Made by a program: the position numbers and the translations under genes. Below, one piece after another: positions 63,120 through 64,000 of a stretch of 64,000 nucleotides of DNA (position 1 is the stretch's first letter; each line of letters begins with the position of its first letter). Below the pieces are notes generated by a model, which did no database searches, had not been told where the DNA came from, and saw nothing but the letters and a program-made list of their open reading frames with translations. This stretch comes from Urbifossiella limnaea (GTDB lineage Bacteria > Planctomycetota > Planctomycetia > Gemmatales > Gemmataceae). Location of the stretch: the NCBI RefSeq assembly GCF_007747215.1, contig NZ_CP036273.1, positions 744,001 through 808,000 on the forward strand, given 5' to 3'.

Positions 63120-64000
63120 ATGCGGGTGCTGCGGACGGGAGCCGGCTGGGTGCTCGGGCTGCAGTTCAGCCCCGACGCCCGCGCACTCGCCGCCTACGTC
63201 CGCGGGCAGGGCGTGTTCCTCTGGAACCTCGACGCCGCCGGCCCGCCCGTGTGCATCAGCCCGCGCGCGTCCGACCGGGCCGAGGGCGTCTACTTCACCC
63301 CGGACGGCCGCGGCGTCGGCTGGCTCGACTACGACGGCTGGAACGTCTACGACCGCGACGCCCGCCGCCTGTCCCGGGTGCGACTGTCCGGCCCCGGCCA
63401 GATCTTCCGCCTCCTACCCGGCCCCGCCGGCGACCGCGTCTACACGCAACACACCTTCCCGCAGCACGCCCTCGTCGGCTGGCGCGCCACCCCCGCCGGC
63501 TGGGAGCGCGACTGGGAGGTCACCACCCGCCACCTGAACGTCGAGCAGCTCACCGTCTCGCCGGCCGGCGACCAGCTCGCCGTCCTCACCCGCCCCACGA
63601 CCGGCCCCAAGTGGGTGGACAAGCACTTCGTTCTGGAGCTACGGTCGGCCGCGAGCGGGCGGGTGCTCTCCAGCGCCCCGTACCCGTGGAAGGTGACCGG
63701 CCCGCTGGTCGTGGCACCGGACGGGCGGCACGTCGTCGGCCTCCACGGCATGACGGTCGTGGTGTGGGCGGCCGGCGACCGCGGCGACCCCGCGCTGGTC
63801 CGCGACGCCTCCCGCAATCCGTTTTATGCCGGCGCCTTCGACCCGCTCAGCCGCCACCTGTTCGCTGCCCGCTCCGACGGCACCGTCCACGTGTTTGACG
63901 CCGCCGGGTGGGGCTGTCGCGTCCGCTTCGACTGGGGCGTCGGCCCGCTGCGGACGGTGGCCGTGTCGCCCGACGGCACGCTCGCCGCCGCCGGCAACGA
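63120..64000 (+). CDS. WD40-repeat protein, C-terminus beyond the right edge
   Basis: The frame is open from ATG 63120 to the window end, 293 codons with no stop. It carries beta-propeller-type units: VLGLQFSPDARALAAYVRGQGVFLWNL, GVYFTPDGRGVGWLDYDGWNVYD, LTVSPAGDQLAVLTR, LVVAPDGRHVVGLHGMTVVVW, and TVAVSPDGTLAAAGN at the edge. There is no signal peptide or sigma domain, so it is unlike the ECF-WD40 gene at 55138 and more likely a cytoplasmic propeller. The role is unknown and the true length cannot be seen. A GGAG (GCCGGAGAC) lies 8-11 bases before the ATG. Confidence 0.85.
   Translation, partial: MRVLRTGAGWVLGLQFSPDARALAAYVRGQGVFLWNLDAAGPPVCISPRASDRAEGVYFTPDGRGVGWLDYDGWNVYDRDARRLSRVRLSGPGQIFRLLPGPAGDRVYTQHTFPQHALVGWRATPAGWERDWEVTTRHLNVEQLTVSPAGDQLAVLTRPTTGPKWVDKHFVLELRSAASGRVLSSAPYPWKVTGPLVVAPDGRHVVGLHGMTVVVWAAGDRGDPALVRDASRNPFYAGAFDPLSRHLFAARSDGTVHVFDAAGWGCRVRFDWGVGPLRTVAVSPDGTLAAAGN

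Overview
The window is very GC-rich, gene-dense bacterial chromosome. Its gene content points to a planctomycete, most likely of the Gemmata group. The indicators are two DUF1559 'FTLIELL' pseudopilin-like proteins, a PSD1 planctomycete cytochrome c protein paired with a DUF1501 protein, a TIGR03067-type protein, an ECF sigma factor fused to WD40 repeats, and a 3177-residue extracellular repeat protein with the LExLExRxxPA N-terminus. There is no prophage, insertion sequence, CRISPR array, rRNA or tRNA that I can support. Assignments come from reading the translations and recognising motifs; no database search was run.

Layout. 1-202: start of a probable membrane glycosyltransferase leaving the left edge. 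272-2227 (minus): accB-accC of acetyl-CoA carboxylase, separated by a 29-bp perfect inverted repeat. 2360-7338 (plus): sodium/solute symporter, a MurQ etherase fused to a BadF-type amino-sugar kinase, and a secreted GHL10 glycosidase, a plausible cell-wall amino-sugar salvage group. 7348-10685 (minus): a sigma-54 enhancer-binding protein, a pseudopilin-like DUF1559 protein and a small lipoprotein. A -24/-12 promoter and phased upstream repeats lie between the regulator and the pilin gene. 10829-17251: an envelope/lipid block with a patatin lipoprotein, a TIGR03067 protein, an unknown lipoprotein, a DUF4105 (Lnb-like) membrane protein, and an overlapping cyclic-nucleotide-domain patatin. 17318-19566: DUF58 protein, membrane partner and PH-domain protein. 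19747-26905: Xaa-Pro peptidase, DPP-IV-like peptidase, L-2-hydroxyglutarate oxidase, GmhB-like phosphatase and a secreted esterase. 26917-36450: the giant adhesin-like protein. 37064-46748: a hydrolase-fold protein lacking its catalytic Ser and Asp, a secreted coiled-coil protein, a D-threonine-aldolase-like enzyme, PSD1/DUF1501, peptidase T and a MaoC protein. 46918-53027: gltX-pfkB, thpR, YCII, a zinc-ribbon protein, an MBL hydrolase and a second DUF1559 protein. 53029-64000: an aldolase, an oxidoreductase, the ECF-WD40 fusion, a DUF4139 protein, metK, a membrane protein and a WD40 protein cut by the right edge.

The spacers are unusually rich in dispersed palindromes of at least four families. 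(i) 'GTAGCG' palindromes at 39850, 53815, 57767 and 61616. (ii) GC hairpins with mostly GNRA-like tetraloops at 1647, 20905, 23301 and 43335, with compensatory changes between copies. (iii) AT-rich elements of 112-128 bp built from ~9-10-nt repeats, with long self-complementary arms, at 24770, 46767 and 49483. (iv) A GGGATGA-repeat palindrome at 60173. These, the sigma-54 pilin circuit, the MurQ-kinase fusion, the Lnb-like/patatin overlap and the membrane-anchored sigma factor are the parts most worth a second look.
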